64,000 nucleotides of DNA from Plantago ovata (GCA_028274465.1 CM051455.1:90900365-90964364), one strand, 5' to 3'; shown: positions 1-12,347, numbered from the stretch's first letter. Program-made: numbers and translations. Notes: generated by a model from the letters alone, not told the origin.

Positions 1-308
1 TGGGGGGCGATTCGCCTGGGGTGTCCAGAACACCCCAGGCGTTCTGGACTTGCCAGGCGAATCGCCCCAGGTGGGGGGCGGTTCGCCTGGCATCTCCAGA
101 CTCCTAGAGATGTCCTTTTTCTCCCAAAAACGCCAAATTACCATCTTAAAACTTATTTTATCACCAAAAACATACGAAAACATAAAATAAAACACAATGA
201 CATGCTCAAAATAAATATGCATGCAATGCAAAACGCAATAAAACTCCGGGTTGCCTCCCGTATAGCGCCATTGTTTAAAGAGTCTCTGACTCGACTTCTT
301 CTCGCTCT
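1..308 (-). other. Element F: non-coding stretch after the protease ORF
   Basis: This lies just downstream (minus sense) of the F protease stop and carries no convincing ORF. Bases 1-95 hold several GC-rich palindromes of the GGGGCGA-N-TCGCCCC type, the same motif that sits upstream of the TATA box in the LTRs of this family. Bases 240-300 match the stretch just after the protease ORF of element C (about 38690-38750), so the region is part of the non-autonomous element body. The element continues beyond the left window edge. Confidence 0.7.
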
Positions 309-2126
309 TTAGTTCTTGTCCTTACGGGTACTAGACTTCCCCTTCATTGATCTCTTCCTCATACCTAGTACTTGAGAATGAGATTGTACATATGCAACAA
401 GACCAAAGTAGTTAATAGAATGAGAAGCATTGAAGTGAGGACTAGGATCAGATATGGCTCGCAACAAATGTTGCTTGCCATCCACCTCGATGGTGCAAGT
501 TCTTCGGTAGATGTCGATTACGGAGCGTAGCTTAGTCAAGAATGTTCGCCCCAATAGAACAACATCACCCATCCCAGGAGTAGACGCCGGCATCACAACA
601 AAGTTGGTGTATACAGAAGCTTCACCAATCTTAACCAATACGTTCTTCACAATGCCTTCGGGTCGTACAAAGGATCCATCCGCAAGTTGCACAATAGCCT
701 TATGCTCCGAAAGATTTCCAAGGCCAGTCTTCTCAAACACATTTATAGGGAGCACATTCGAGTAAGATCCCGTATCTAGTGTAGCACGAACATCTTCAAG
801 TTCACCAATCCCAACCTTAACATCGAAACTATCAGAAATTGGCTCGGGATCTTCTTGCTCCTCATCGCTAACATTAAAACCAAGGTCCTTCTCTTCTTCC
901 TTGGCTAGCGGGGGTTCACCATCCTTGCAACACTCACATTTAGCAACTTTCTTGATAGTGATCTCAACAGGAAGATCACCCACCAAAGTAATGGACATCG
1001 ACTTCTCAGTGTTGCTAGGCAACTTCCCTTGCTCCCTACTTGCTCCACGGTCAATCAACTCTTGCATCTTTTGATGAGCAAGCCTAGTGCTTGCCTCCAA
1101 CTGATCAAGTCTCGCCCTTGTCTTCTCCGAATCTTCTTCATAACGCTTAAGAAAACTTTGGGTGGAATCGACCAATTCTGTAATTTATCAAAGAGAGTAG
1201 CAGACTTGGATTGAGATGCTTCAGCAGGATTTCCACTGTGGTCGTTTCCGTAGTTGCGATTACTACGGTCTACCCAGTAAAAACTATCATTGGCCAAATC
1301 CGACCTGCACATATGAGCCCCATGCCCATAGTTCTTGCATACCCGGCAAACTTCATTAGAGAGAGTTGTTCCAGCTGAGTTCCTGAGAAATTGCTTCATC
1401 TCATTGGCGAAGCACTCGAACCGATCCCCACTGACTTCATGCATTGGGATCTCCTTGTTTGGTGGAGCCTCAGGTCCACGCCTCCTAACCATTGCTCTTG
1501 GATCCTTAAACTGAGATCCCTTAGCAAGCCTTTCGAAACACGCCCACACATCCTAGGCGGTCTCCTCCGAGATATTACCACGACATTGAAAATCCACCAC
1601 TTGTTGATTCTCAAAAGTGAGTCCATTGTAGAAGTGTTGGACAAGATCCGAAAGCTCAAAACCATGGCGTGGGCACTTATTCATGAGGTCCTTGAACCAC
1701 TCGAGAGCAGTGTAGATGGTCTCATCATAATCTTGATTGAAACCACATATTTGCGCCTTCAGCGCGGTGGTCAAAGTATGGGGAAATATTTCTCCATAAA
1801 AGTAGAAAACACCTTGGCCCAGGTGTCTAGTGAACCAGCTTCCAGAGAGTCTAACCATGCCTTGGCTTTATCGCCTAGCCCTATCGAAGAAACCTTCATT
1901 CTCAGCTCGTCTTCGTGCCCGGTCTTGGGAGTTTGTTGACGAAGTTATCGATATCATCCAAATACCCTATCACGTCTTCCCTAGCCAAGCCATAGAACCT
2001 CGGGAGTTGCTGGAACATGTGGTTTTTGATTTCCAAGTCATGAGTCGCAGGCGAAAGGACAATCGTTGGACCCTTCATTCAGCCCTTGTTGGGCTGAACC
2101 CATGATTTCAGTAGTGGACGAGCCAT
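309..2126 (-). pseudogene. gag: Element F gag-protease (Ty3/gypsy, non-autonomous), broken
   Basis: Capsid/nucleocapsid polyprotein followed by a retropepsin. The start at 2126-2124 lies 150 bp after the PBS and the N-terminus resembles that of element C (36658). Pieces, in order: N-terminal capsid with an in-frame TGA at 2081-2079; capsid 1858-1553; nucleocapsid 1549-1055 with a CCHC zinc knuckle (CX2CX4HX4C) at 1348-1307; protease 1175-309 with the DTGS active site near 777-765. Stops and frameshifts separate the pieces. No RT, RNase H or integrase follows in the window, as in element C, so it probably belongs to the same gag-protease-only subfamily. Identity rests on motifs and on close similarity to C. 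Confidence 0.85.
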
Positions 2127-2275
2127 CACGGAACCTGAATATCTGTAACAGGAGTAACTCAAAACTGAAAATTAGTCCTGTTAGAAATCGCAAAATTCTG
2201 GAAACAATTTAACTACTAACTCTGAGAATTCAATGCTGAAAATATAAATAAGCTAACGAGAAAAAAGGAGTATAG

Positions 2276-2293
2276 TCCCCGGCAACGGCGCCA
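2276..2293 (-). promoter_or_regulatory. Element F primer binding site (tRNA-Asp)
   Basis: Read on the minus strand this is TGGCGCCGTTGCCGGGGA, an exact complement of the 3' end of plant tRNA-Asp(GUC) as I recall it. It lies three bases inside the LTR end, the usual place for a first-strand primer site. tRNA-Asp priming is typical of Athila/Tat-type Ty3/gypsy elements. Confidence 0.9.
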
Positions 2294-2296
2294 ATT

Positions 2297-3517
2297 TGAT
2301 GAACGAGATTGTCAGACTCAATTAATCAAATAAATTTTTTTTTAGCCAAAGGCAATTCACAACTACAACTAAAACCAAGGCACGTAGTGTAGAAGTAAAA
2401 TAACCTCGAGTGTCGATCTCTAAGGACTATAACAAGCTTTATCTAATTTAACTTAAACTATAAACTCAACAAACGACTTAGCACAAATTTTCTTATCAAT
2501 AATAATGGAAGTTAGCGATAGTATGATCATTCAAAGCATTAGGTTAATAATCATGCATGAAGTACTTGAACGTTTGCATAGAAATCTAGAAATCTAAGAT
2601 CATGAATTGTCCAATGTGTTCCGTTCAATTCAACACTACGAAGATAGAGGGCTTAGATAGATCAAAGAAATAAAGCAATAAGTCAAGTCTAAATCGCGTT
2701 ACAGCCACTCATGCATAACTAAGAACCCTAGCTAAGAAATCACATACTATCACCAACGATAGATTTAGCTACTCATAGATAAATCGAAATCAACAAGAAT
2801 CATAGACAGATTGAATGAAAACATGTTGAAAGAAATAAATAAAAGCAGAAAAATCGTGAGATACAAGTTACCAACGAAGGGCGTCAATCTCCGAAGAATT
2901 GCTAACTCACAAGAAAGAATTGATAAACAACGAGGTCCAATTGCTATGCTTAATCCTCCAAATTGATAAGAAAAAGAGTCTCCTATGCTAAGAATTCCCA
3001 GAACAGGCTCGGGAGAATTTGTCTCTCAAAATAATGTGAAAAGGTCTGAAAAACATAGAAAAGCAGGCAAACTATATATAGAGTTCAGAAACGCACGGGG
3101 CGAACCGCCCCAGGTGCCGGGCGATTCGCCTGGTACGGGGCGATTCGCCCCACGTCCCAGGCGATTCACCTGGGACATCCAGATCAACTTCAGCGAGATT
3201 TTAGTCTTCTTTTCCTTTTCGGACTCGGATTTTGCCTTCTAGTGACCTTTAAGCCTTGAAACTCGTCCCCTAGGCCTCAAATCTCATCCGGAACCTTCTA
3301 GATACTCCACGAATGTCCTCGAAACACCAAAACCTCGTCCTCTTCATAAATATTGCCCATAAAAACACGTTTTTCACCTAAAACCTGAAAAATGCAAAGA
3401 AAAGGGAAACGTTACACTATTCTAATAAAATGCACTAAAATATAAGCTAAATTAACCTAGAGGATAGCTAAATTGGTGAAAAAGACTCGAATGAAGATGT
3501 AAAATACACGTTCATCA
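2297..3517 (-). repeat. Ty3/gypsy LTR shared by element F and an upstream copy
   Basis: LTR of 1221 bp with terminal inverted repeat TGATGAAC/GTTCATCA. On its left (minus downstream) it is followed by a PBS and gag, so it acts as the 5' LTR of F. On its right it is preceded by a polypurine tract and 1.3 kb of 3' UTR, so it is also a 3' LTR. One LTR joining two internal regions is the expected product of LTR-LTR recombination between tandem copies. Confidence 0.85.
3066..3175 (-). promoter_or_regulatory. F LTR core promoter: TATA box and palindrome array
   Basis: A TATA element (CTATATATAG, minus strand) lies around 3071-3081. Directly upstream in the transcribed sense (3093-3175) are four GC-rich palindromes of the GGGGCGA-N-TCGCCCC / GGGGCGAACCGCCCC type. 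The same order and spacing recur in every LTR of the family. Promoter function is inferred from position; the palindromes are directly visible. Confidence 0.6.
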
Positions 3518-4856
3518 AATTCCCCAAACCGAACCTTTGTTTGTCCTCAAACAACTAAGCTAGACTCTAATGCAAAAAACCAATGCAACACACAAAATGG
3601 AGTCCCATGCCAAATGAAATGAACTAATCTATTGAATCTATCTAAAACTTATGAACAAAGACCATACAAATCATAACATGGATATTGGTTGAAGAATGCC
3701 TCGATTGACTCGTACACATTCACATATGCACTATGTTAAACAAGATAGTCTCTCGTAACAATCTCTACCTGGACCTAGTCAGTGACGACGTAATGAAACA
3801 TGTTAAAATACGAATGGTTGTCCTGTGCCTATGAAACTGAGGACTTACTAATGTTCACCAAGTTAAGACTTTTCCTCAAAGAGGTCGAATCAATACTGGC
3901 TCTCATCTAACGAAGGAGGGTTCCCTAAAAGTTCACACTCCCCTATTCTACCCATCTCTCAAGCAAAGTCATAAACTAATCACCACTTCCTGAATGGCAG
4001 GACGAGGGTGGTCTAGAACAGATGACACTCAAACAAACAAAAGACAAACTTTACAACTCGATTACGAACATTACATGAATTGAAAAACGAGACAAACACT
4101 TTGCTAAATTGCTTTTTGGCTTTCTTCGGACCCTTCTTTGCTTTTTTGGGGTCTCTTTTTTTTCTTTTTTCTTTTCCAAATTTTTTTTCTGGGACTTTTC
4201 TTTATTTTTTTCCGATTTTTTTTTATATAGCCAGCAGTAGCACAACGAAAAAGAAATTACAACAACTCAAAAACGACCTCCCCAAAACTATTCGAAAGTA
4301 TTGGATGGAGCACAAACTTTACGAAAAAGGAAAACAAACTCACAACACTCAAAATCGAAAAACAAGTCATAATGATAATGACAGCATAACCCCCTCCCCA
4401 AACCTATTCGTTAGAATAGGTTTCAAACAAAGGATCACACAATCTCACACGACCTCCTTCCTAGGCATTTAACAATCTCAAAGCAAGGTGAAGACTTGTT
4501 GCCTCTTAAGTACATAATTACACGGGAGAACAACCACAAGACTCTAACATGCATCATCTTATTATAAAGGCCTTCGTGAACCGCAGTAGAGAAAACACCA
4601 CTAAGTGATGTCGAGACTACCAAGCTTAACTAAGTGCATATATAAATGTTACAAGCCAAGCGAGAAAAACCTCAAACAAATTCATAGAGATGAAACGCAT
4701 GGTCAAAGGTCATAACTAGTTAATCTACCCAATAAAAAACTTCAAAAAATTTGGCAATAAACTCCACATAAAAACATGCAAAACTATACTAGGAGGAATG
4801 TAGTGTATGCAACTAAATACTAAGAAAGCGGTAAATGTGCAAATGCAAATGCAAAC
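3518..4856 (-). mobile_element. 3' UTR of another gypsy copy (minus), truncated
   Basis: Reading minus, this is the conserved 3' untranslated region of the gypsy family: two hairpin modules of the form AACCTATTC-loop-GAATAGGTT next to G-runs (about 4390-4425 and, degraded, 4270-4300), a purine tract (plus-strand pyrimidines, 4120-4235), then the polypurine tract abutting the LTR at 3518. It is cut abruptly at 4856/4857 by the end of copia element G. It contains no real gene. Confidence 0.8.
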
Positions 4857-6875
4857 TGTAAGAAAATACGGTCAGAGTTACCCCTAGGGTACGCAGCGGA
4901 ATTTCAAAAATTTTCTTAACATACAGGTTAATTGATTATGTATACGCCGTATATATTTAAACACGTCAATTAGAAGACTTACGGTACTCCAAAAGCAAGC
5001 ACAACTTCCAAGTCTTCGTAATAATCCGGTGTAACTTCTCCTTCGTCGAAGTCGAAGATATCTGCAATGCTTTGATTATCTGCAAGACAATAAAAGTCAG
5101 TTTCCAGCTCTTTGAACCTCAACCTTGGTATCCACGGATGAACAACTTATTGGAAAGAATGCTAGGATATTCTTTGTGTGTCCAAGAAGATGGGGCGGGG
5201 GTTTTCCTCCGGCGAGAGGGGTGGCGCGCGTGGCTAGTATGGAGAGGTAGGGGAGAGCTTTTATTTTCTCTAAGAAAACTGGTAGAATAACTCTATGAAA
5301 GTCTATCTGTTAAATCAACCATGATAAAAGCTCTCTAATAGTCTACTATATATAGTTGTCAATAGAAGCCTAATGAATAATCAATTAGACTTCATAAAGG
5401 AATAAGAATCTTATTCTTATCGCACTAGGAAACCAATCTCAAGTCTAGATTCATTCCCAATCAAATTAAAACTCAATTAGGAAAATCTAACTTATCCCTT
5501 GGATTTCTAATAGAGGAAGGAGTCAAACTCCTTCCCCTATACCATTTGCGCGCGCGCGGGCCCCCAGTGAGATTAGGTGGGTCCCGATTTTGGGACCCAC
5601 TTATAGTTCTAAGGCAATTCAAACTCCAAGTAGATTTTGCCCATGTGCATATATTAATTCCAAATTAACATATCCTTTCAAATCAAACCTCTATTATATT
5701 TCTAAAATATAATCTTTAATTGTATTTACATAAAATACAATTAATTAGCCATTCAAATCAAATGCGATTCCATCTTCAAGGATATTCGGATAAGCTGAAT
5801 CACCACATAGTGTGACCCATAGGGCCTCATTGTATTAAGCAAGTCCTAGACTAGGCAAAATAGAATTCCTTGACGGTTCCATTTGCAATATTAATACATG
5901 AGGACGTTTGAGAGGTTTCTCAAAGCAGACCCTTTCGTTGTGAAATCTGTTGCGCTCAACGCGGCGATGGTAACGTCCCTTCATCTGACTGAATCGAATG
6001 TATCTAGGATCGATGAAGTGTCTATCCCAATAATACATCCACGGGCGTCTTTAGTGAGTTGCATGGTGAATCCAATATCTATTATGACTATCATAATAAT
6101 ATTGATACGCTGGCCAGCGGTTTTACCATCACAACTATGAACGACTATGAGCAGTGCTCTCCTGTGCTACACATGAGAGATGAAGCCTTCACAGAAACAC
6201 TTATCATCCCCATTTATATGTAGCCATAATCCTGGATCGTGTCTTAGGTCAACTGCTTATTCAGAGCTGACATCGACGGGTCCACCAAGGATATGGGGCA
6301 ACAAATGTGATGATAAAGTCCTGTAAGTCCAAAGGACGACTGGCATAACTTCGACAACTTACCGGTTCCCATAGACACTTCGGTTTAGAGTATACATCGA
6401 TGGGAGTGTCCGGTGGGTACTTCCATTGTTCGGTAATCATCCTTCGAACAACTATGCGCAATTATGGGAACGTTTCTTGATTGTCCAACAATCCGTTCCA
6501 TGACCGTGGGATCGGCTCACACTTGCTCCAACAAGTATAACCTCCACGCATACTAGTCTCAGTTGGTTCATTCAGACTCCTACATCCGAGATGAACCTCG
6601 ACTAGGGAGAGTTTGGGATAGATGATAACTCACATAGCTCCCACTATCTGTGTGAACGGTCATCTATCCGAGGGGACATGTTTAATATCAATACAGACAG
6701 AAATAGAGATATGACATGCTGCATGCCTGGTGTAATATAAATATGAAAGCGATACTCAATAGTCAAACAACAAACATATATTATATTACGTTGACCTGTG
6801 TAATAGTACATATATGCCCTCTATAAGGGCTGCATGCCCTTAATAAGAACTGTCTGTAGGACATATACACTATCA
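4857..6875 (-). repeat. Copia element G, 3' LTR (TNT-like family)
   Basis: LTR of 2019 bp, starting TGATAGTGTATATG (at 6875) and ending CTTACA (at 4857) on the minus strand. It is homologous throughout to the LTR at 17779-19869. A TATA box (CTATATATAG) lies at 5346-5355. A hairpin of inverted GTGGGTCCC/GGGACCCAC lies at 5577-5600 beside an alternating CG tract (5548-5560). The polypurine tract CCAAGTGGGAGAT, read minus, immediately precedes the LTR. Confidence 0.9.
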
Positions 6876-6889
6876 ATCTCCCACTTGGA

Positions 6890-7896
6890 CTAGAGCCAGT
6901 CACCTTTATGCTTAATACCCAGATTAGCATAATGTCTTAAGTGGACTTCCACTGATAAGACCTTTGTGAAAGGATCTGCCACGTTGTCCGTGGTAGAGAC
7001 ACGCTCTATACTAACTTCTCCTCTATCAATAATCTCACGTATAACGTGATACTTTCTAAGTACATGTTCGTTCTTGTTTGTAGATCTAGGATCCTTAGCT
7101 TGAGCGACGGCGCCCGTATTGTCTCAATAAATCATTATTAGACTAGGAGCAGGAACAACCCTCAATTCCTTCAAGAACTCTGAAATCCAGACAGCTTCTT
7201 TCGATGCTTCTGATGCAGCAATGTACTCGGCTTTTGTGGATGAGTCAGCAACCGTGGCTTGCTTAGAACTCTTCGAACAGATAGCTCCTCCGTTCAATTT
7301 GAATACGTATCGTGTCTGTGACTTAAAGTTATCAGGATCTGATTCAAATCCAGCGTCGGCATAACTAGACATCTTTAATTCTGGTTCCACCAAACACCAA
7401 GAACATCTCTTTAGTCCGTCGAAGGTACTTAAGAATGTTCTTCACAGCAGTCTAGTGAGGTACTCCTGGATTCAGTTGGTGTCGACAAGTGACACTAAGC
7501 GCATATGCCACATCGGGCCTTGTTCAATTCATTGAATACATTATAGACCCTACTGCCGAAGCATAGGGCACACGACTCATTGCATTTCTTTCTTCATCAG
7601 TTTTAGGACTATCCTTAACTGATAAGACAATCTCATGCCTAACTGGGAGAAAGCCTCTCTTTGAGTCGTCCACCTTATAACGCTTCAGTATTTTGTCGAT
7701 GTAGGTGGACCGTGTCAATCCTAACATCCTCTTGGATCTATCTCTATAGATCTTGATCCGTAGGATGTAGTTCGCTTCACCCAAGTCCGTCATTGAGAAG
7801 GTACTTGATAACCAAACTTTAGTCTCTTCTAGCATAGAGACATTGTTTCCATGATCAAAATGTCATCAACATAGATGATCATGAAAACGACTCCCT
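6890..7896 (-). pseudogene. pol: Copia element G pol fragment (RT end and RNase H)
   Basis: C-terminal third of a Ty1/copia polyprotein on the minus strand, ending with a TAG stop at 6892-6890 just before the PPT. Homology to H runs from the RT YVDD region (near 7870) through RNase H (7393-7124, with the STKAEY block). Frameshifts or stops lie around 7520 and 7400-7460. The fragment ends abruptly near 7896, where gypsy LTR sequence begins, so gag, integrase and most of RT are deleted. Non-functional. Confidence 0.88.
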
Positions 7897-8382
7897 ACCG
7901 AAAACTACAGAGAGAGGTGAGAAATTAGGTCTGGAAAAGTATGATTTTCGGAGAAAACTGAGCAACTATATATAGGCCTCGAATTACTGTGGGGCGGTTC
8001 GCCCCACATCTGCGGCGGCTCGCCCCGGAGATAAATTCGCGGAATTCCGCGTTTTCGACGCGTTTTTGGATTTCTTCCCCTTTTCAGACTCGGTTTCTGA
8101 CTTCTAGTGGCCTTCTAACCTCCAGATTCGGCCCCTAGACTCCAAATCCTATCCGGAAACCTTCAGATAATCCAAATAGGCTTCTGGAACTCCAATTCCT
8201 TGTCAACTTCAATATAATTTCCCGGAAATCCTCGAATTTCAACCAAAACCTGTAAAATAAAATCTAAAGGGAAACGTGACACTATTCTAATAAAATGCAC
8301 TAAAATATAGCTAAATTAACATAGAGGATAGATAAAATAGGTGAAAAAGACTCGAATGAAAGTGTAAAATACACATTCATCA
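7897..8382 (-). repeat. Gypsy LTR fragment J
   Basis: 5' part of a family-1 LTR on the minus strand: it begins TGATGAATGTG at 8382, has a palindrome cluster at 7989-8032 and a TATA box (CTATATATAG) at 7966-7975, and stops at the fusion with copia pol at about 7896. Its intact end sits inside the copia LTR of G2. The other end was lost with a deletion that also removed the rest of the gypsy element and part of the copia element. Confidence 0.85.
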
Positions 8383-9847
8383 TATATGCCATATATATTT
8401 AAACACGTCAATTAGAAGACTTACAGTACTCCAAAAGAAAGCACAGCTTCCAAGTCTTCGTAATAATCCGGTGTATCTTCTCCTTCGTCGAAGTCGAAGA
8501 TATCTGCGATGCTTTGATTATCTACAAGACAATAAAAGTCAGTTTCCGGCTCCTTGAACCTCAACCTTGGTATCCACGGATGAACAGCTTATCGGAAAGA
8601 ATGATAGGATATTCTTTGTGTGTCCAAGAAGATGGGGCGGTGGTTTTCCTCCGGCGAGAGGGATGGCGCGCGTGGCTAGTATGGAGAGGTAGGGGAGAGC
8701 TTTTATTTTCTCTAAGAAAACTGGTAGAATAACTCTATGAAAGTCTATCTGTTAAATCAACCATGATAAAATCTCTCTAATAGTCTACTATATATAGTAG
8801 TCAATAGAAGACTAATGAATAATCAATTAGACTTCATAAAGGAATAAGAATCTAATTCTTATCGCACTAGGAAACCAATCTCAAGTCTAGATTCATTCCC
8901 AATCAAATTAAAACTCAATCAGACAAATCTAACTTATCCCTTGGACTTCTAATAGAGGAAGGAGTCAAACTCCTTCCCCTATACAATCTGCGCGCGCGCG
9001 CCCCCAGGTAGATTAGGTGGGTCCCGATTTTGGGACCCACTTATAGTTCTAAGGCAATTCAAACTCCAAGTAGATTTTTCCCATGTGCATATATTAATTC
9101 TAAATTAACATATCCTTTCAAATCAAACCTTTATTATATTTCTAAAATATAATCTTTAATTGTATTTACATAAAATACAATTAATTAGCCAATTCAATTA
9201 ATAATTCCAAATCATTAATTGAGCCACTAAATATTATAATTAATTGCAAATCAATTATAATCCATCAATCACAATTAATTCCAAATCAATTGCGATTCCA
9301 TCTTCAAGGATATTCGGATAAGCTGAATCACCACATAGTGTGACCCATAGTGCCTCATTGTATTAAGCAAGTCCTAGACTAGACAAAATGGAATTCCTAG
9401 ACGGTTCCATTTGCAATATTAATAGATGAGGACGTTTGAGAGGTTTCTCAAAGCAGACCCTTTCGTTGCGAAGTCTGTTGCGCTCAATGCGGCGATGGTA
9501 ACGTCCCTTCATCTGACTGACTCGAATGTATCTAGGATGGATGAAGTGTCTATCCCAATAATACATCCACGGGCGTCTTCAGTGAGTTGCATGGTGAATC
9601 CAATATCTATTATGACTATCATAATAATATTGATACGCTGGCCAGCGGTTTTACCATCACAACTATGAACGACTATGAGCAGTGCTCTCCTGTGCTACAC
9701 ATGAGAGATGAATCCTTCACAGAAACACTTATCATCCCCATTTGTATGTAGCCATAATCCTGGATCGTGTCTTAGGTCAACTGCTTATTCAGAGCTGACA
9801 TCGACGGGTCCACCAAGGATATGGGGCAACAAAATGTGATGATAAAG
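8383..9847 (-). repeat. Copia LTR fragment G2 (TNT-like family)
   Basis: Minus-strand LTR sequence of the G/H family missing both ends: it starts inside the LTR at the J insertion and ends at 9847, where SIRE-like sequence begins. It keeps the TATA box (8788-8797), the inverted GTGGGTCCC pair (9017-9040) and the CG tract (about 8989-9000). Compared with G it has about 80 extra bases near 9190-9290, which H also has, so G lost them. Confidence 0.85.
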
Positions 9848-11079
9848 AATGCTGAACCCAAAGTGGTAGAAATTCCTCCACCATCTCTCATTAATGATGA
9901 AGGAGATATGGAGAGAAGTCCCTTGCTGAGAACGATGATCAGATCGCCACTGAAATCAAAGCTCACTCACTTACTACCTCTTTAGTGCCGTTCCCAAATA
10001 TTGAGGAGTTTACTCCTAGAATAAGAGCACTAATGGCTGTTCACAAAGCATGCCAAGAAGAGGATGATGCCTTGCTTGCTGAGAGTCCACTCGACATTGG
10101 CAAAATACTGACTACTGTGCTGAGACGCACTACTACACTTACCATAGCTCAGAAAGACATAAGTCTACATCACAAAAGTTATGAAGATGATGTCAGTCAG
10201 GCACTCAAGCTTGCTAAAAGCGCATTGACAAAGGCTCACGCTATACTTGAAGAAAAAGTCAACAATGAGCGAAGACATGAGGAGAATCTGGATTTTATCA
10301 AAGAAGAATTGTCTAAGCTAACTACAGATCAACAAGACATGATTCTGAAATACAACAACCTAAGTACTCTTGCTGAAAACTGCAATGAGTTTTTCTCTTT
10401 ACACATCAGACCGATGATGCAATCCATGTTTAAGGGGGAAGATTCTAGAAACAGAAAGTCTTCAAGAGACAAATCAACTAATCCCTCTGAAGCTGAAGCT
10501 CCATTAAAGCTGCCTGGACCGCCTCCCAGAGAACCTCTTACTGAAATAGAGCAAAGTTCTAAGAAAAGAGCTGAAACAGATTCTGAGAGAAGTTCAGCAA
10601 ATCCTAAAACGAGAAGAACTTCTGCTGATACTCAAGAATTTTGTCACACTGAAAGTCATCAAGACATTAATGAAGATGATGATAATGATGATGACCAAAC
10701 AATAGCTCAAACTATAAGGGCCAAGCCTCTTTCTGCCTTAACTCCATCTGGACAATCCAAACACTTCTCTTCTGACTCCAGATCTTCAGCAAAAGATCAT
10801 GATAATGCTAAGTCAAGAAGAAGAAAGCAAAGACAAGGCTAACTAACATTGCCATTGGCAGTGGCATTGATTACACAAAGACCAGCAATGATGAAACCAC
10901 TCAGAATTTGATCAGAAACATTCATGGTTGCTCGATCATAAAGCTGGAAGACCTTTTGGCCAATGACTTCTTCCCAACTGCTGTATTTAATCAAATTTAC
11001 ACTTGGATTGAATTGAAAGTCACAAGAAAAGAAAGGGATATTGAAATCTTGGTAAGAATATTGAAATCTTGGTAAGAAG
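9848..11079 (+). pseudogene. SIRE-like element B2: envelope-position ORF, first part
   Basis: Start of an ORF downstream of where pol would be, truncated on the left by the G2 junction. The longest open stretch is 9985-10842, which has no ATG at its start because it is an internal piece. It predicts a helical, charged segment (about residues 55-130, likely coiled coil), then a low-complexity tail rich in Ser, Lys, Arg and Asp. A frameshift near 9900 and another near 10815 break it, and the next frame stays open to about 11050. SIRE-type copia elements carry an envelope-like ORF at this position. That assignment rests on position and family resemblance, not on a recognised envelope domain. The frame resumes at 19897 and again at 24718. 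Confidence 0.6.
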
Positions 11080-12161
11080 TGATAGTGTATATGTCCTAGA
11101 GACTGTCCTTACTAAGGGCATGGTGCCCTTATAGAGGACATATATGTACTTTTACACAGGTCAACGTAATATAATATATGTTTGTTGCATTTTACTATTG
11201 AGTATCGCTTTCATATTTATATTACACCAGGCTGCAGCATGTCATATCTTTATTGCTGTCTGTATTGATATTAAACATGTCCCCTCGGATAGATGACCGA
11301 TCACACAGTTAGTGGGAGCTATGTGAGTTATCATCTATCCCAAACTCTCCCTAGTCGTGGTACATCTCGGATGTGGAGGTCTGAATGAACCTGACAAGAC
11401 TAGTACGCGTGGAGGTTATACTTGTTGGAGCAAGTGTGAGCCGATCCCACGACCACGGAACGGATTGTTGGACAATCAAGGAACGTTCCCATAACTGCGC
11501 ATAGTTGTTCGAAGAAGATTTATAGAACAATGGAAGTACCCACCGGACACTCCCATCGATGTATACTCTACACCGACGTGTCTATGGGAACCGGTGAGTT
11601 GTCGAAGTGATGCCATTCGTCCTTTGCACTTACAGGACTTTATCATCACATTTGTTGCCCCATATCCTTGGTGGACCCGTCGATGTCATCTCTGAATAAG
11701 CAGTTGACCTAAGACACGATCCAGGATTATGGCTAAATACAAATGGGGGTGATAAGTGATTCTGTGAAGGATTCATCTCTCAAGTGTAGCACAGGAGAGC
11801 ACTGCTCACAGTCTGCATAGTTGTGTTGGTAAAGTCACTGGCCAGTGCAAATGATATGTTATGATGGTCATAAGTACATCTTAACCAAGCAACTCCATGA
11901 GACGCCCGTGGATGTATTATTGGGATAGACACATCATCGATCCTAGATACATTCGAGCAAATCAGATGAAGGGACGTTACCATCGCCGCGTTGAGCGCAA
12001 CAGGCTTCGCAACGAAAGGGTTAGCTTTGAGAAAGGTTAGTCTTCTAATTGACGTGTTTATATATATACGACATATGCATAATCAATTAACCTGTATGTT
12101 AAGAAAATTTTTGAAATTCCGCTGCATACCCTAGGGGTAACTCTGACCATATTTTCTTACA
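11080..12161 (+). repeat. Solo copia LTR with internal deletion (H family)
   Basis: LTR starting TGATAGTG and ending CTTACA, flanked on both sides by AGAAG (11075-11079 and 12162-12166), the signature of a solo LTR left by LTR-LTR recombination. Compared with the 2091-bp LTR at 17779-19869 it lacks about 1010 bp (equivalent to 18734-19744), joined at 12034/12035 within a short run of A/G. The TATA region lies in the missing part, so this copy should be promoterless. Confidence 0.85.
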
Positions 12162-12347
12162 AGAAGAACTTTTCTGTAAAATGGCTGAATATTGAAATCT
12201 TGGTAACAAGAACTTCCATCAGCAAAAAGATAAAACAAGAGTCTGATTTAATCAAGCCGATGGATGTTTCTTACTATAGTGATCCTATAATCAAGAAGTC
12301 CAAAAAGAAATATGGCTTGATTTCTTATGAGTACTTTTATCTCACCG
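12162..12347 (+). pseudogene. Copy of the B2 envelope-position ORF segment
   Basis: Nearly identical to 19870-20057, the B2 host sequence to the right of H. The duplicate begins at the same AGAAG target duplication and breaks at about 12347, where unrelated sequence starts. The same host segment therefore appears after the solo LTR and again after the full 3' LTR, so the locus exists in two versions (see findings). Confidence 0.8.

Noticed and set aside
4051..4472. Lys-rich and Phe-rich ORFs around the purine tract (also 32023-32325, 52975-53266, 56842-57215, 63370-63612)
   Set aside because: They are translations of a low-complexity purine/pyrimidine tract in the 3' UTR and not proteins.
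5072..5290. 72-codon ORF, repeated at 8514-8732
   Set aside because: It is antisense to the leader part of the copia LTR and repeated only because the LTR is. It has no start context or recognisable domain.
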